Source: Desulfobacterales bacterium
GTDB lineage: Bacteria; Desulfobacterota; DSM-4660; Desulfatiglandales; Desulfatiglandaceae
Direction: 5' to 3'
Assembly (NCBI GenBank): GCA_021107495.1
Contig: JAIOSR010000264.1
Span: 1 to 11,575 of the forward strand
Length of the DNA: 11,575 nt
In this document: one piece after another, positions 1 to 6,912 of the stretch
Layout of the letters: the number at the start of each line of letters is the position of its first letter
How positions within the stretch are numbered: position 1 is the first letter of the stretch
Program-made: the position numbers and the translations under genes
The notes under the pieces: model-generated
Told to the model about the DNA's origin: nothing
What the model saw: only the letters and a program-made list of their open reading frames with translations
Database searches by the model: none

Positions 1-738
1 TATGATTTGAGTTCCCTTGAATACTGTTTTAATGGCGGAGATGTCCTGCCTGTTGAGATCAACCAGCGCTGGCGAAATAAATTTAATAAACCCATTTACC
101 AGGGCTATGGGGCCACCGAGACATGCGGCGGTGTTTCAATGTGTCCGGCAGATGAAGACAACCCCATGAAAAGCATAGGAAAGACCGTCCCGAGCAAAAA
201 AATAAAAATTGTTGATTCCGAAACCCTTGAACCTGTACCACTGAATACGCCCGGCGAACTTCTTGTCCACTCCGAAAGAATGGTCCGGGAGTACTGGAAC
301 AAGCCTGAAGAGACCGAGGCCGCCTTTGTGGAGATGGACGGACTCCGTTATTATCGAACGGCGGATATTGTATCAATGGATGAGGCAGGGCACCTTTATT
401 TTGTTGACCGCACAGTAGACACAATCAAACATAAAGGATACAGGATCTCCTCATCCGAGATAGAGTCTGTCCTTCAAGAGCATCCGGCCGTTATCGGTAG
501 TTGCGTGGTAGGCATTCCCGATCCCAGGGTAGGGGAGCGGATCAAGGCATTTGTGGTCCTTAAGGAAGATGTAAAGGGAATCACCGGTTATGATCTGATC
601 AAGTGGTGCAGGGAAAAACTTGTCGCTTATAAAATCCCCCAGTATATCGAATTCAGGGACATGCTGCCCAAGTCCAAAGTAGGGAAACTCCTGAGGCGGG
701 AAATCCGGAGCGAAGAGGAGCGAAGGGCGGAGGGATGA
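1..738 (+). CDS. AMP-forming acyl-CoA synthetase, C-terminal part
   Basis: This is the 3' part of a class I adenylate-forming enzyme (acyl-CoA synthetase/ligase), which activates a carboxylic acid with ATP to an acyl-AMP and then to the CoA thioester. The frame is open from base 1 with no start, so the gene begins outside the window and roughly half of the usual 500-550 residues is missing. Family motifs appear in the expected order: YGATE (adenine/substrate loop, about bases 109-123), YRTAD (ribose-binding Asp, about 355), the hinge segment ending in KHKGYRISSSEIE, and near the C-terminus PKSKVGKLLRRE with the catalytic lysine in VGK. The C-terminal domain is complete and ends in TGA at 736-738. 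The substrate (fatty or aromatic acid) cannot be told from this part. No strong terminator follows. The family is clear; the specific acid is not. Confidence 0.93.
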   Translation, partial: YDLSSLEYCFNGGDVLPVEINQRWRNKFNKPIYQGYGATETCGGVSMCPADEDNPMKSIGKTVPSKKIKIVDSETLEPVPLNTPGELLVHSERMVREYWNKPEETEAAFVEMDGLRYYRTADIVSMDEAGHLYFVDRTVDTIKHKGYRISSSEIESVLQEHPAVIGSCVVGIPDPRVGERIKAFVVLKEDVKGITGYDLIKWCREKLVAYKIPQYIEFRDMLPKSKVGKLLRREIRSEEERRAEG

Positions 739-844
739 GAATCCCGGTTACGGATTGCATGTCACGGGTTCCGGGTTGGAATAAGAAAAAATCTCAAGTG
801 GCCTGATCTAAAAATCGATTAAAGTTATGCCTGATGTAAGATTA
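739..844. other. Intergenic tail between convergent genes
   Basis: This stretch lies between the acyl-CoA synthetase stop and the end of the proposed selenoprotein gene on the opposite strand. It contains the word GCCTGAT at 802 and 829, with the inverse ATCAGGC at 861-867. On the minus strand the 829/861 pair could form a 7-bp stem across the end of the small gene, followed about 13 bases later by a short T run, so a weak terminator is possible. No other gene is seen here. Confidence 0.4.
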
Positions 845-1012
845 TTAACGATCTGGAATATCAGGCTTATTATACGGTTTCTTTATTTGTTCACTTGCAT
901 TGCCTACCTGGCAACTGTTTTTCATTCATGTGGAAATTCCAAATTTTGGCAGTATGTATGCCTGCAAAAGGAACCAGACCGCAATAATCACCACAAAAAC
1001 CCATATACTCAT
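845..1012 (-). CDS. Candidate small membrane selenoprotein (55 aa, in-frame UGA)
   Basis: The ATG at 1012 follows a strong GGGAGGG Shine-Dalgarno (1017-1023). The first 28 codons encode one hydrophobic helix (about residues 3-21, MSIWVFVV... to ...AYIL) and then PKFGIST. The next codon is TGA (926-928). Read as selenocysteine, the frame continues as U-M-K-N-S-C and a polar tail ending PDIPDR, with TAA at 845-847: one membrane anchor and a U-x4-C pair, 55 residues in all. Ten bases after the TGA is a hairpin (899-915) with an AGGUA loop, like the bacterial SECIS of formate dehydrogenase. If TGA is a plain stop, the product is a 28-residue membrane peptide. It lies downstream of an fmdB-like gene on the same strand. 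I cannot name its family and the function is unknown; a membrane-tethered redox role is an inference from the Sec/Cys pair. Confidence 0.68.
899..915 (-). promoter_or_regulatory. Putative bacterial SECIS hairpin
   Basis: On the minus strand GUUGCC (915-910) pairs with GGCAAU (904-899), five Watson-Crick pairs plus one G-U, around the loop AGGUA (909-905). The loop starts 16 bases after the UGA at 928-926. In the E. coli fdhF SECIS the loop AGGUCU starts 17 bases after its UGA and sits on a stem beginning GGUUGC, so both the loop word and the spacing match. In known systems the G-U of the loop is contacted by SelB. The hairpin lies inside the coding region, as bacterial SECIS elements do. Confidence 0.65.
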
Positions 1013-1140
1013 GGATCCCTCCCTTTCCTTTCTTTTTTCTTGCTCTGTCATTATCTAAGATTATTATATTGTTCCCGCTTCATTTCCCTTTTTTCGTGAA
1101 GGATCACACTGTGCAGCGCACGGCTGCAAGCTTAGCCGGC

Positions 1141-1359
1141 TCAAGAAAATCCTCCTGATGGCGAGCAGGACGGTGAACCCAGGCTGCTCCCTAAACCGCT
1201 GCTCGATCCGGACGAGGCAGATGAGAATTTGGATAACAATTTCTCGGTTTTATTCCCTCCGCATGAAGGGCAGGTAGCGGTATCTTCGTCACTACTTCGA
1301 AAACACAGAAACTCAAATACATTCCCGCATTTTTTACACTTGAACTCATAGATGGGCAT
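1141..1359 (-). CDS. FmdB-family zinc-ribbon protein
   Basis: This 72-residue protein starts MPIYEFKCKKCG, the hallmark of the FmdB/CxxC_CxxC regulatory-protein family. Four cysteines, C8, C11, C30 and C33 (CKKC and CPSC), form one zinc ribbon, and the C-terminal third is a Ser/Gly-rich tail ending SPSGGFS, typical of the family. The ATG at 1359 is chosen over an upstream in-frame start because the family always begins at MPIYEF and a GGAG sits 7 bases before it. FmdB was first proposed as a regulator of a formamidase operon, but for most members, including this one, the function is unknown. It is transcribed toward the small selenoprotein candidate, 128 bases downstream, and could share its transcript. 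The TGA at its end is followed by TAA two codons later and is a real stop. Confidence 0.9.
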   Translation of the reverse strand: MPIYEFKCKKCGNVFEFLCFRSSDEDTATCPSCGGNKTEKLLSKFSSASSGSSSGLGSSLGSPSCSPSGGFS

Positions 1360-1402
1360 TTTGATTCTCCATTCCTTAAATACTATAGAAACACAGTTTA
1401 AC

Positions 1403-1434
1403 AAAAGGTTACCTTTTCCCCAAAAAAAGGTTAC
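1403..1434. repeat. Repeated AAAAGGTTAC word, possible operator of fmdB-like gene
   Basis: AAAAGGTTAC occurs at 1403-1412 and again at 1425-1434, 22 bp apart (about two helical turns). The first copy is also half of a perfect dyad, AAAAGGT-T-ACCTTTT (1403-1417). The site lies 44-75 bases upstream of the fmdB-like start, where a regulator would bind. No regulator is identified. Confidence 0.35.
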
Positions 1435-1504
1435 GGCTACCTAATAGGATAAGACCTGGGCAAAAAAATGCAAACAAAAAATAAAACTTTGCGCCTTAGC
1501 GTGA

Positions 1505-2032
1505 AGCAATGCTTGGCAAGAGGCTTGTGTAAGGGATGCATATGAAATTTTTCCGGTACTGTCGAGCGAAAAAGATAACCTGTATATAACCATGGCAGCG
1601 CGTCAACTCAATTCAAACATCAGGATCGTTGCCCGCACCGCGGATGTGGTCAATATCGGCAAGAAACTTTTCAAGGGCGGCGCAAATTCGGTGGTTTCAC
1701 CCAACCTTATCGGCGGACTGCGTCTTGTCTCAGAAATGGTTCGACCACACGTAACCGAATTTTTAGATGAAATGATGAGCCACAAAAATACAAGGTCGGA
1801 AATGGCCGAGATTGTTACGTCGAAGGAATCACCTTTTTGCGGGGTCTCTTTAAAGGAAGCATCCCTGCCGGTAAAATACGGGATACTGATTATTGCCATG
1901 AGAAAAAGGGGTGAGCAGGTCTATACCTACAATCAGTCCGGCAGTGCGCGGATCGAGCACGCCGATACTATAGTTGTATTGGGATCCAGAGATCAGATTA
2001 ATGAACTGGCAAAACAGGCTGAAGCATGTTGA
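1505..2032 (+). pseudogene. Remnant of K+ channel/TrkA-type RCK protein
   Basis: The readable part is the end of an RCK_N (TrkA-N, NAD-binding) domain followed by a whole RCK_C (TrkA-C) domain, as in bacterial potassium channels and TrkA. SPNLIGGLRLVSEMVRPHV is a strong channel-RCK signature, and the last ~75 residues (from MAEIVTSKES to ELAKQ) fit TrkA-C. The first ATG is at 1592, but RCK-like sequence continues upstream of it in the same frame (about VLSSEKDNLYIT, then weaker back to an in-frame TGA at 1502). That ATG therefore lies inside the domain, and no Shine-Dalgarno precedes it. The pore domain and most of the Rossmann fold are missing; upstream lies the promoter side of the fmdB-like gene. 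It is most likely a 5'-deleted pseudogene. A 146-residue product from 1592 cannot be excluded, since the remaining frame is clean. Its stop is 7 bases from the convergent VWA gene. Confidence 0.65.
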
Positions 2033-2039
2033 AATTCAC

Positions 2040-3971
2040 TTAATCCTCATATACCCTGGTTGCATCGTCCTCCCCGACCTCTTCTTCAGAGACCTTTGTT
2101 ATATCGTCCTCTTTGACCTCTTTTTCTATGACAACAACTTTAAACTCAAGGACCGTTTTGGAACTCAAGTGGATATTTGCGCCATTGTTCAGACATTCCG
2201 GGTTCGAAGACATACTTTTGCCATCCACCTGGGTACCGTTCTTGCTGCCGAGATCACGAATAAAAAAAGTATCGCCCTCAAATGTTATCTCCGCATGCTT
2301 TCTGGATACGGGCTTGTCAGGAATAAAAATATCATTCGCGCTGGTTCGTCCAATTGTTGTTTTGCCGGTACTTACGTCAAATGTCTTACCGGGATCAAGG
2401 TTCATGCTCTTGACCACCGTGAGTGAGGCCAGATGAGTACGTTCCATTTCTCCGCCGGCCATGGCCTCTCCAGTGCCTCCAAAGTCCGGCATGAATTGAG
2501 TTTCGTCCCCGTCGAATCCTTCCGGCATCTCAAATGGGTTTTCTTGTGCTGCCGTTTGAGCAGCCTCCCCAATTTCTTCCTTGTGTCGCAGACGAAACCA
2601 CCACAAGGCCCCACAGGCAATCAGCGCCAACAACAAAATCAATGCAGCGCCCCAGATTATGATGGGCCTTATCCCTTTTGCTTCCACGGCAATAGGGACC
2701 GGTTTTGGCTTTGGAGCCGGAGGTGTCTTCATTTTTGCGGTTATCTCGGCAGTGCCTACCTTACCGTTCACGTCCACAGCCTCTACCCTCAGGACATGGA
2801 GGCCACCGGGAAGCCCGGCCGTATTCCATTTGAATATATCAAAAGGGGCGCTTGTGCGTTCTTCCTTCAGGGCGGCATCCACATAATATCTTACCTTAGC
2901 CACTGTATCTAAAGGATCGATGCTAACCCTGACCATGACGGTTCCACGAACCCTATCCGCCGATCCGGGCCCGACAATTTTTACAGTAGGTGCACGCATG
3001 ACCGGCAACGGCGGGGACCAGAACCTCTTTTCATCCTGGGCCTTGCTGTCTTCGTGCAGGACCTTCATCACCAGACTGTGCTCTCCGCTCGGGGTCCGGG
3101 TCATGTATTTGATCAGGTACTGATTCTTTAATTGATTTGCAATGATCTGGTAAAATCCCGGCAACTCGTCCAAAGAGGAAGCCAACAGGCTTCGGCCACC
3201 GGTAAGACTGGCCATGCGGCCCAGTTCACGGGCATCAACCTGCGGGCCTACGCCGATGGTGTAGATTGGTACGCGAATAGCCTTTGTGGTTGCGGCGTCA
3301 ATGACGTCGCTGGAATTGCATGTGCTGCACTTACCACCGGCCCTCTCATCCTTTCCATCCGTTAGCAGGATAATTGCCCTTCTTCCTTTGGGTATCTCTG
3401 CTGTTTTTTTGACAGCTTCAAGGGCAGTGTCATAGAGGCGCGTTGCCGCATTGGGTTTTGCGGCCAGGCCATTGACGACATCGGCTGCAGCAGCGTGGTC
3501 GGTTGAGAAATCGAATTTAAGAATTGAGTCATTATTAAAGCTGTAAATGGCCACCCGGTCTTCTTCCGACAACATGGAAATGAAGTCCATTGCCGCCATC
3601 TTTGCAGCATCCATCGAGGTCTGCCCGGATTTGTCCTGAGCCTGCATACTCCCGCTCGTATCTATGGCTAATACAACGGCCATGGGATCAGCGGTTTGCG
3701 CGGCATTTTCAATGGAAACTTTTCTGCCGTCCTCAAGTGTTACAAAATTAGGCTCTGAAAGCCCGGGGATGGGATTATCATCAGCGTCTGAAACGGTGAC
3801 ATATGCACGGACCTCATTTGCACCTTGCTCGGGAACGGCGGAGGCTTCTATATAGTTAATGGTAAGACGTTCAATAGGCTGTGCCCGGACAAAACCTACC
3901 ATAGAAAACACAGCCAGCAAACTGAAGAGGAGAAATGTTCCCAACCTGAATGTAGCGCGATTTTGCTTCAT
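2040..3971 (-). CDS. Secreted VWA domain - TM - cytoplasmic FHA protein
   Basis: This is a 643-residue protein with a signal peptide (about residues 1-30, ending FVRAQ). Its von Willebrand A domain has a full MIDAS metal site: DTSGS (D104, S106, S108), Thr in NAATR (about 177) and LTDGKD (about 205). A region resembling an Ig-like fold and a Pro-Lys linker follow, then one membrane helix (about 434-460), an acidic linker, and a C-terminal FHA phosphothreonine-binding domain (GRTSANDIF, SRKHAEI, DLGSKNGT). The predicted topology puts VWA in the periplasm and FHA in the cytoplasm, so the protein could link an outside binding event to Ser/Thr kinase signalling. The tail carries two DDxT[K/R]V repeats that look like phosphorylation sites. 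The start at 3971 is preferred to the ATG at 3989: it has AAGGA seven bases upstream, whereas 3989 has none. CSTC (215-218) may form a disulfide. The partner is unknown. Confidence 0.88.
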   Translation of the reverse strand: MKQNRATFRLGTFLLFSLLAVFSMVGFVRAQPIERLTINYIEASAVPEQGANEVRAYVTVSDADDNPIPGLSEPNFVTLEDGRKVSIENAAQTADPMAVVLAIDTSGSMQAQDKSGQTSMDAAKMAAMDFISMLSEEDRVAIYSFNNDSILKFDFSTDHAAAADVVNGLAAKPNAATRLYDTALEAVKKTAEIPKGRRAIILLTDGKDERAGGKCSTCNSSDVIDAATTKAIRVPIYTIGVGPQVDARELGRMASLTGGRSLLASSLDELPGFYQIIANQLKNQYLIKYMTRTPSGEHSLVMKVLHEDSKAQDEKRFWSPPLPVMRAPTVKIVGPGSADRVRGTVMVRVSIDPLDTVAKVRYYVDAALKEERTSAPFDIFKWNTAGLPGGLHVLRVEAVDVNGKVGTAEITAKMKTPPAPKPKPVPIAVEAKGIRPIIIWGAALILLLALIACGALWWFRLRHKEEIGEAAQTAAQENPFEMPEGFDGDETQFMPDFGGTGEAMAGGEMERTHLASLTVVKSMNLDPGKTFDVSTGKTTIGRTSANDIFIPDKPVSRKHAEITFEGDTFFIRDLGSKNGTQVDGKSMSSNPECLNNGANIHLSSKTVLEFKVVVIEKEVKEDDITKVSEEEVGEDDATRVYED

Positions 3972-4043
3972 GCGTGAATCCTTCCCCATGTTTGATTATT
4001 TCCCAATCTGAAAGGTGGCAGTATAAGGTAAACTGATTCATGT

Positions 4044-4064
4044 GTCAACAATGGAGATGTTGAC
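4044..4064. repeat. 7-bp dyad GTCAACA/TGTTGAC before VWA gene
   Basis: GTCAACA (4044-4050) and TGTTGAC (4058-4064) form a perfect inverted repeat with a 7-base gap, extendable by wobble pairs. It lies between the end of dctM and the start of the VWA-FHA gene, both on the minus strand. No T run follows on either strand, so it reads better as an operator or mRNA hairpin than as an intrinsic terminator. Confidence 0.35.
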
Positions 4065-4088
4065 GCGTTCCTTCAATACTGTCTTGAA

Positions 4089-5363
4089 TCACGACTTCAA
4101 TAAGTTGGGCAGGAACAGACTCAAAGCCGGCCAATATGTAATAAGCAGAAGGGTCAAGAGAAGCAGGAACAAGAAGGGCAGGGTTGCTTTATAAAGCTGC
4201 ACAATAGGGCGGTCAAATCTGGAACTGGCAATAAAGAGATTCAGGCCGACCGGCGGCGTGTTATAGCCGATACCCAAGTTGGCCAAAAAGACGATACCAA
4301 GATGAACAGGGTCAATGCCAAAACGTGAGGCCAGGGGAACAATCAGGGGAACTACCACCAATATGGCGCTGAAGATATCCATCATGCACCCTACAAGGAT
4401 CAGGAAAATATTCAGGATCAGGAGAAACCCGATCTTGCTTTGGACCGTCCCCTCCATGAAATGAAGGATCTTCATGGGTATGAAAGCGTCCACGAGATAG
4501 TTTGTAAAGCCCAGCGCGGCCCCTAAAATGATCATAATGCCCCCCACCATCTTCATACTTTCCTTCATAACCCGGGGAATATCCCGGGTCAGGCTCAGTT
4601 CTTTGAAAATAAGAACTTTGACAAAAAGTACGTATGCGACAGTAAGGGCGGCCGCCTCAGTAGCCGTACTGAAACCGGAGTAGATTCCGAAGACAATCAA
4701 AAGGGGAATGGGCAGTTCCCATGCAGCTTCTTTCAGGGCTCCCAGGAACTCGCCGGGCGAAAAAGGCGGCCTTTCAAGTTTCCATTTCCTGCCCATGTAC
4801 ACTGAAAAAAGGCAGGGAACTCCAACCATCAAAATTCCCGGCAGGACGCCCGCCATGAAGAGCTTTTCAATGCTTGTGCCTGAAACAAACCCGTATAATA
4901 TGATGGGAAGGCTTGGGGGAAAGTGGAGCCCCAGGATACCCGATGTAGTCATGAGGCCAAGGGAAAAATTCTCATCATACTTTTCCGAGATAAGAGCAGG
5001 GAAAAGTAATCCGCCAAGGGCTATAATTGTAATTCCGGTGGCACCGGTAATGGCCGTAAAAAAAGCGCACGAAACCAGCGCGACAACACCCAGTCCGCCG
5101 GGCATCCAGCCAAAAAGGCTCCTGGAAAACCTGACCAAACGGGCAGAGGTTTTTCCCTCCGCCATCAGGTATCCGGCAAAGGTAAAAAGTGGAATGGCCA
5201 ATAGAACGGGGGCATTAGCTAAACGGAAGATTTCAATAGGGATGGCGGTAAACTCTATACCGCTCACATAAAGACCTAACATGCCCGCGGCCAAAATGCC
5301 TGCAAAAAGGGGCATGCCTAAGATGATGAGGATAATCAATAATATGACCATCGAGATGATCAT
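4089..5363 (-). CDS. dctM: TRAP transporter large permease subunit DctM
   Basis: This is the large membrane subunit of a tripartite ATP-independent periplasmic transporter, which moves the solute across the inner membrane driven by an ion gradient. The 424 residues are normal for the family and consist of about a dozen hydrophobic segments. Family landmarks include the N-terminal GMPLFAGILAAGMLGLY, ITGATGITIIALGGLLFPAL, GLHFPPSLPIILYGFVSG and, near the end, GIGYNTPPVGLNLFIAS. Its start ATG overlaps the stop of dctQ in an ATGA (5360-5363), indicating translational coupling. It is the last gene of the operon. No convincing intrinsic terminator is seen in the ~100 bases before the VWA gene, so read-through is possible. 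Confidence 0.96.
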   Translation of the reverse strand: MIISMVILLIILIILGMPLFAGILAAGMLGLYVSGIEFTAIPIEIFRLANAPVLLAIPLFTFAGYLMAEGKTSARLVRFSRSLFGWMPGGLGVVALVSCAFFTAITGATGITIIALGGLLFPALISEKYDENFSLGLMTTSGILGLHFPPSLPIILYGFVSGTSIEKLFMAGVLPGILMVGVPCLFSVYMGRKWKLERPPFSPGEFLGALKEAAWELPIPLLIVFGIYSGFSTATEAAALTVAYVLFVKVLIFKELSLTRDIPRVMKESMKMVGGIMIILGAALGFTNYLVDAFIPMKILHFMEGTVQSKIGFLLILNIFLILVGCMMDIFSAILVVVPLIVPLASRFGIDPVHLGIVFLANLGIGYNTPPVGLNLFIASSRFDRPIVQLYKATLPFLFLLLLTLLLITYWPALSLFLPNLLKS

Positions 5364-5887
5364 TTTGTCTTTTCCCTTAAAATTTGAAGTCCCTGGTCAA
5401 TGGCCCTTAAGGAAAAACGAAAAAGGATCAAGGAAAATCCTGCGGGAAGGATCATCTGGCCTGCCCAGTTGGGAAGATTAAGGAACATGCTTCCGCCAAA
5501 CTCCATTTCCATTTTGATGTAATCTATGCAGGCCTTGACCATGATCGCGGAAATTACCACGCACACAAGCGACAGTAAAAGCTCACGGGTTCGTTCCCCT
5601 TTTGGTGATAAAAGTGTGGAGAAGAGATCGATTTTGATGTGTTTGTTGTCCCCTGTGATGAGGGAGGCCCCCAAAAAAGTCAACCATAACACCAGGAGTC
5701 TTACGAAAGGTTCAGACCAGTCTAAGTATCCCATCAGGGAGTTGGCCCATTGAAGATGGGCATGGGTATAGAGACCCCTTAGACACACCTGAATAAAGGT
5801 GAGGATCACCATCAACCAGAGCAATGTGATAATCAACCATCCCTCGAATCTCGCAAGGGCTTTGTCGATTAATCTAAGGATTTTCAT
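5360..5887 (-). CDS. dctQ: TRAP transporter small permease subunit DctQ
   Basis: This is the small membrane subunit of the TRAP transporter, partner of DctM. It has 175 residues, the usual size, with four hydrophobic segments (about 17-35, 58-80, 103-125 and 140-160). The family pattern is present: an N-terminal amphipathic stretch, then a second helix region reading LLVLWLTFLGASLITGDNKH followed by IKIDL. The start ATG overlaps the dctP stop as ATGA (5884-5887), and its stop overlaps the dctM start in the same way, so all three subunits are translated in a coupled series. Confidence 0.95.
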   Translation of the reverse strand: MKILRLIDKALARFEGWLIITLLWLMVILTFIQVCLRGLYTHAHLQWANSLMGYLDWSEPFVRLLVLWLTFLGASLITGDNKHIKIDLFSTLLSPKGERTRELLLSLVCVVISAIMVKACIDYIKMEMEFGGSMFLNLPNWAGQMILPAGFSLILFRFSLRAIDQGLQILREKTK

Positions 5888-6903
5888 TGTCTTTTCAGAA
5901 TCACATACACGCGGTCAAGGACTTCCTTGGGGTAAATTTTGCATGTCAGTTTACGGGCTACACGGTCATGTACACTGTAGAATTCGTCTAAATCCGAACC
6001 GATGGGCACGGGTGTGATGCTCAGACCGCTCTCACGGATTAACCGGACAGATTCCCTGGTTTGCTCTCTTAAAATCAAAGTTAGTTCTTTAACGGCAGAC
6101 TGGAAAGAGGTGATCAGGATGTCGGATAGGTCACAGGGTAATTTTTTAAAATATTTTGAGGAGATAAGGATCGCCCCCGTGGAATGGGCAAGGGGCAGAG
6201 CGGTCATATAATTCATGGAGGTATGCCATTGAAGGGCCAGGGCGCCCAAGGGAGGTGCATAGACTGTGTCTATCATGCCCGTGTTGAGGGCCGTTGTGAC
6301 ATCCGTAATGGCTAACGGGATGGGATTGACTCCCATAGCGGAAAATGTCTCTTTGGCAATGGGATCGCCTGACCAGGCCCACACCTTGAGACCGGAGAGG
6401 TCCTTCACCTTGCGAACCGGTTTTTTTGAGAAGAGATGAGCATTACCCACTTCCGCCCAGGATATGAGTTCAAAACCTCTTTTTCGAAAGGCATCCGCAA
6501 ATAATGGGCGCATCTTCCGGTGAACCAGGTCAGTCTCTTCATCGTTACGAAAAAGAAAGGGGAGGTCCAGTACCCTGACCATTGGGAGTACCTGCCCGAA
6601 ACCCACACCGGAAAACGCCGCACAATGGATCTGGCCGATCCTGATTTTTTTTAAGACATCCAGTTCATCGCCGGCAATTCCGCCCGCATACACCCTCAAA
6701 CCGAGCCTGCCCCCGCTTTTTTTTCTGATGCCTTTATCAAGTTTTCTTAATTGCTTAATCCATGTAGATCCTTCGGGAGCAACAGTTGCAACCTTGATCA
6801 TATATTGCTGTCCCGCAAAAACACAGTCAGTTTTACCCAGGCACCAGATAAAACATATTCCCAAAAGCCAACTGAAAAGGATAATCGATTTTCTGCTAAA
6901 CAA
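5884..6903 (-). CDS. dctP: TRAP transporter solute-binding protein DctP (TatP-like)
   Basis: This is the periplasmic binding protein that captures the solute for the DctQM permease. It has 339 residues, a signal peptide (about 1-30, ...CVFAG) and a mature part beginning QQYMIKVATVAPEGSTW, as in DctP/DUF-type TRAP binding proteins. The start is TTG at 6903, with AGGAGG five bases upstream; this Shine-Dalgarno overlaps the TAG stop of the preceding tatT-like gene (TAGGAGG). The segment that in most family members reads GLK-[IL]-R, with the Arg that grips the ligand carboxylate, here reads GLKVWAWSGDP (Trp175). Together with the adjacent TatT this points to the TatP type known from Treponema, for which a hydrophobic ligand has been proposed. 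The actual ligand is unknown. Confidence 0.94.
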   Translation of the reverse strand: MFSRKSIILFSWLLGICFIWCLGKTDCVFAGQQYMIKVATVAPEGSTWIKQLRKLDKGIRKKSGGRLGLRVYAGGIAGDELDVLKKIRIGQIHCAAFSGVGFGQVLPMVRVLDLPFLFRNDEETDLVHRKMRPLFADAFRKRGFELISWAEVGNAHLFSKKPVRKVKDLSGLKVWAWSGDPIAKETFSAMGVNPIPLAITDVTTALNTGMIDTVYAPPLGALALQWHTSMNYMTALPLAHSTGAILISSKYFKKLPCDLSDILITSFQSAVKELTLILREQTRESVRLIRESGLSITPVPIGSDLDEFYSVHDRVARKLTCKIYPKEVLDRVYVILKRQ

Positions 6904-6912
6904 TTTGACCTC

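Noticed and set aside
827..1099. 90-codon plus-strand ORF
   Set aside because: No Shine-Dalgarno, Cys/Phe/Tyr-rich nonsense-like composition, and antisense to the better supported small membrane gene with its own ribosome binding site and SECIS-like hairpin.
1135..1143. TGA at the end of the fmdB-like gene as a second selenocysteine codon
   Set aside because: An in-frame TAA follows two codons later, and the FmdB family ends with a Ser/Gly tail like this one.
1371..1404. TTGTTA-16-TATTTA as the fmdB promoter
   Set aside because: The implied transcription start falls on the Shine-Dalgarno sequence, so the leader would be too short.
2433..2912. 159-codon plus-strand ORF
   Set aside because: Antisense to the VWA-FHA gene, which has clear domains; no family resemblance in this frame.
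4044..4064. Dyad as the terminator of the TRAP operon
   Set aside because: No T run follows the stem on the minus strand, so it is kept only as a possible operator or hairpin.
4708..5271. 187-codon plus-strand ORF
   Set aside because: It is a shadow of dctM: Pro/Lys/Arg-rich, with no recognisable domain and no ribosome binding site.
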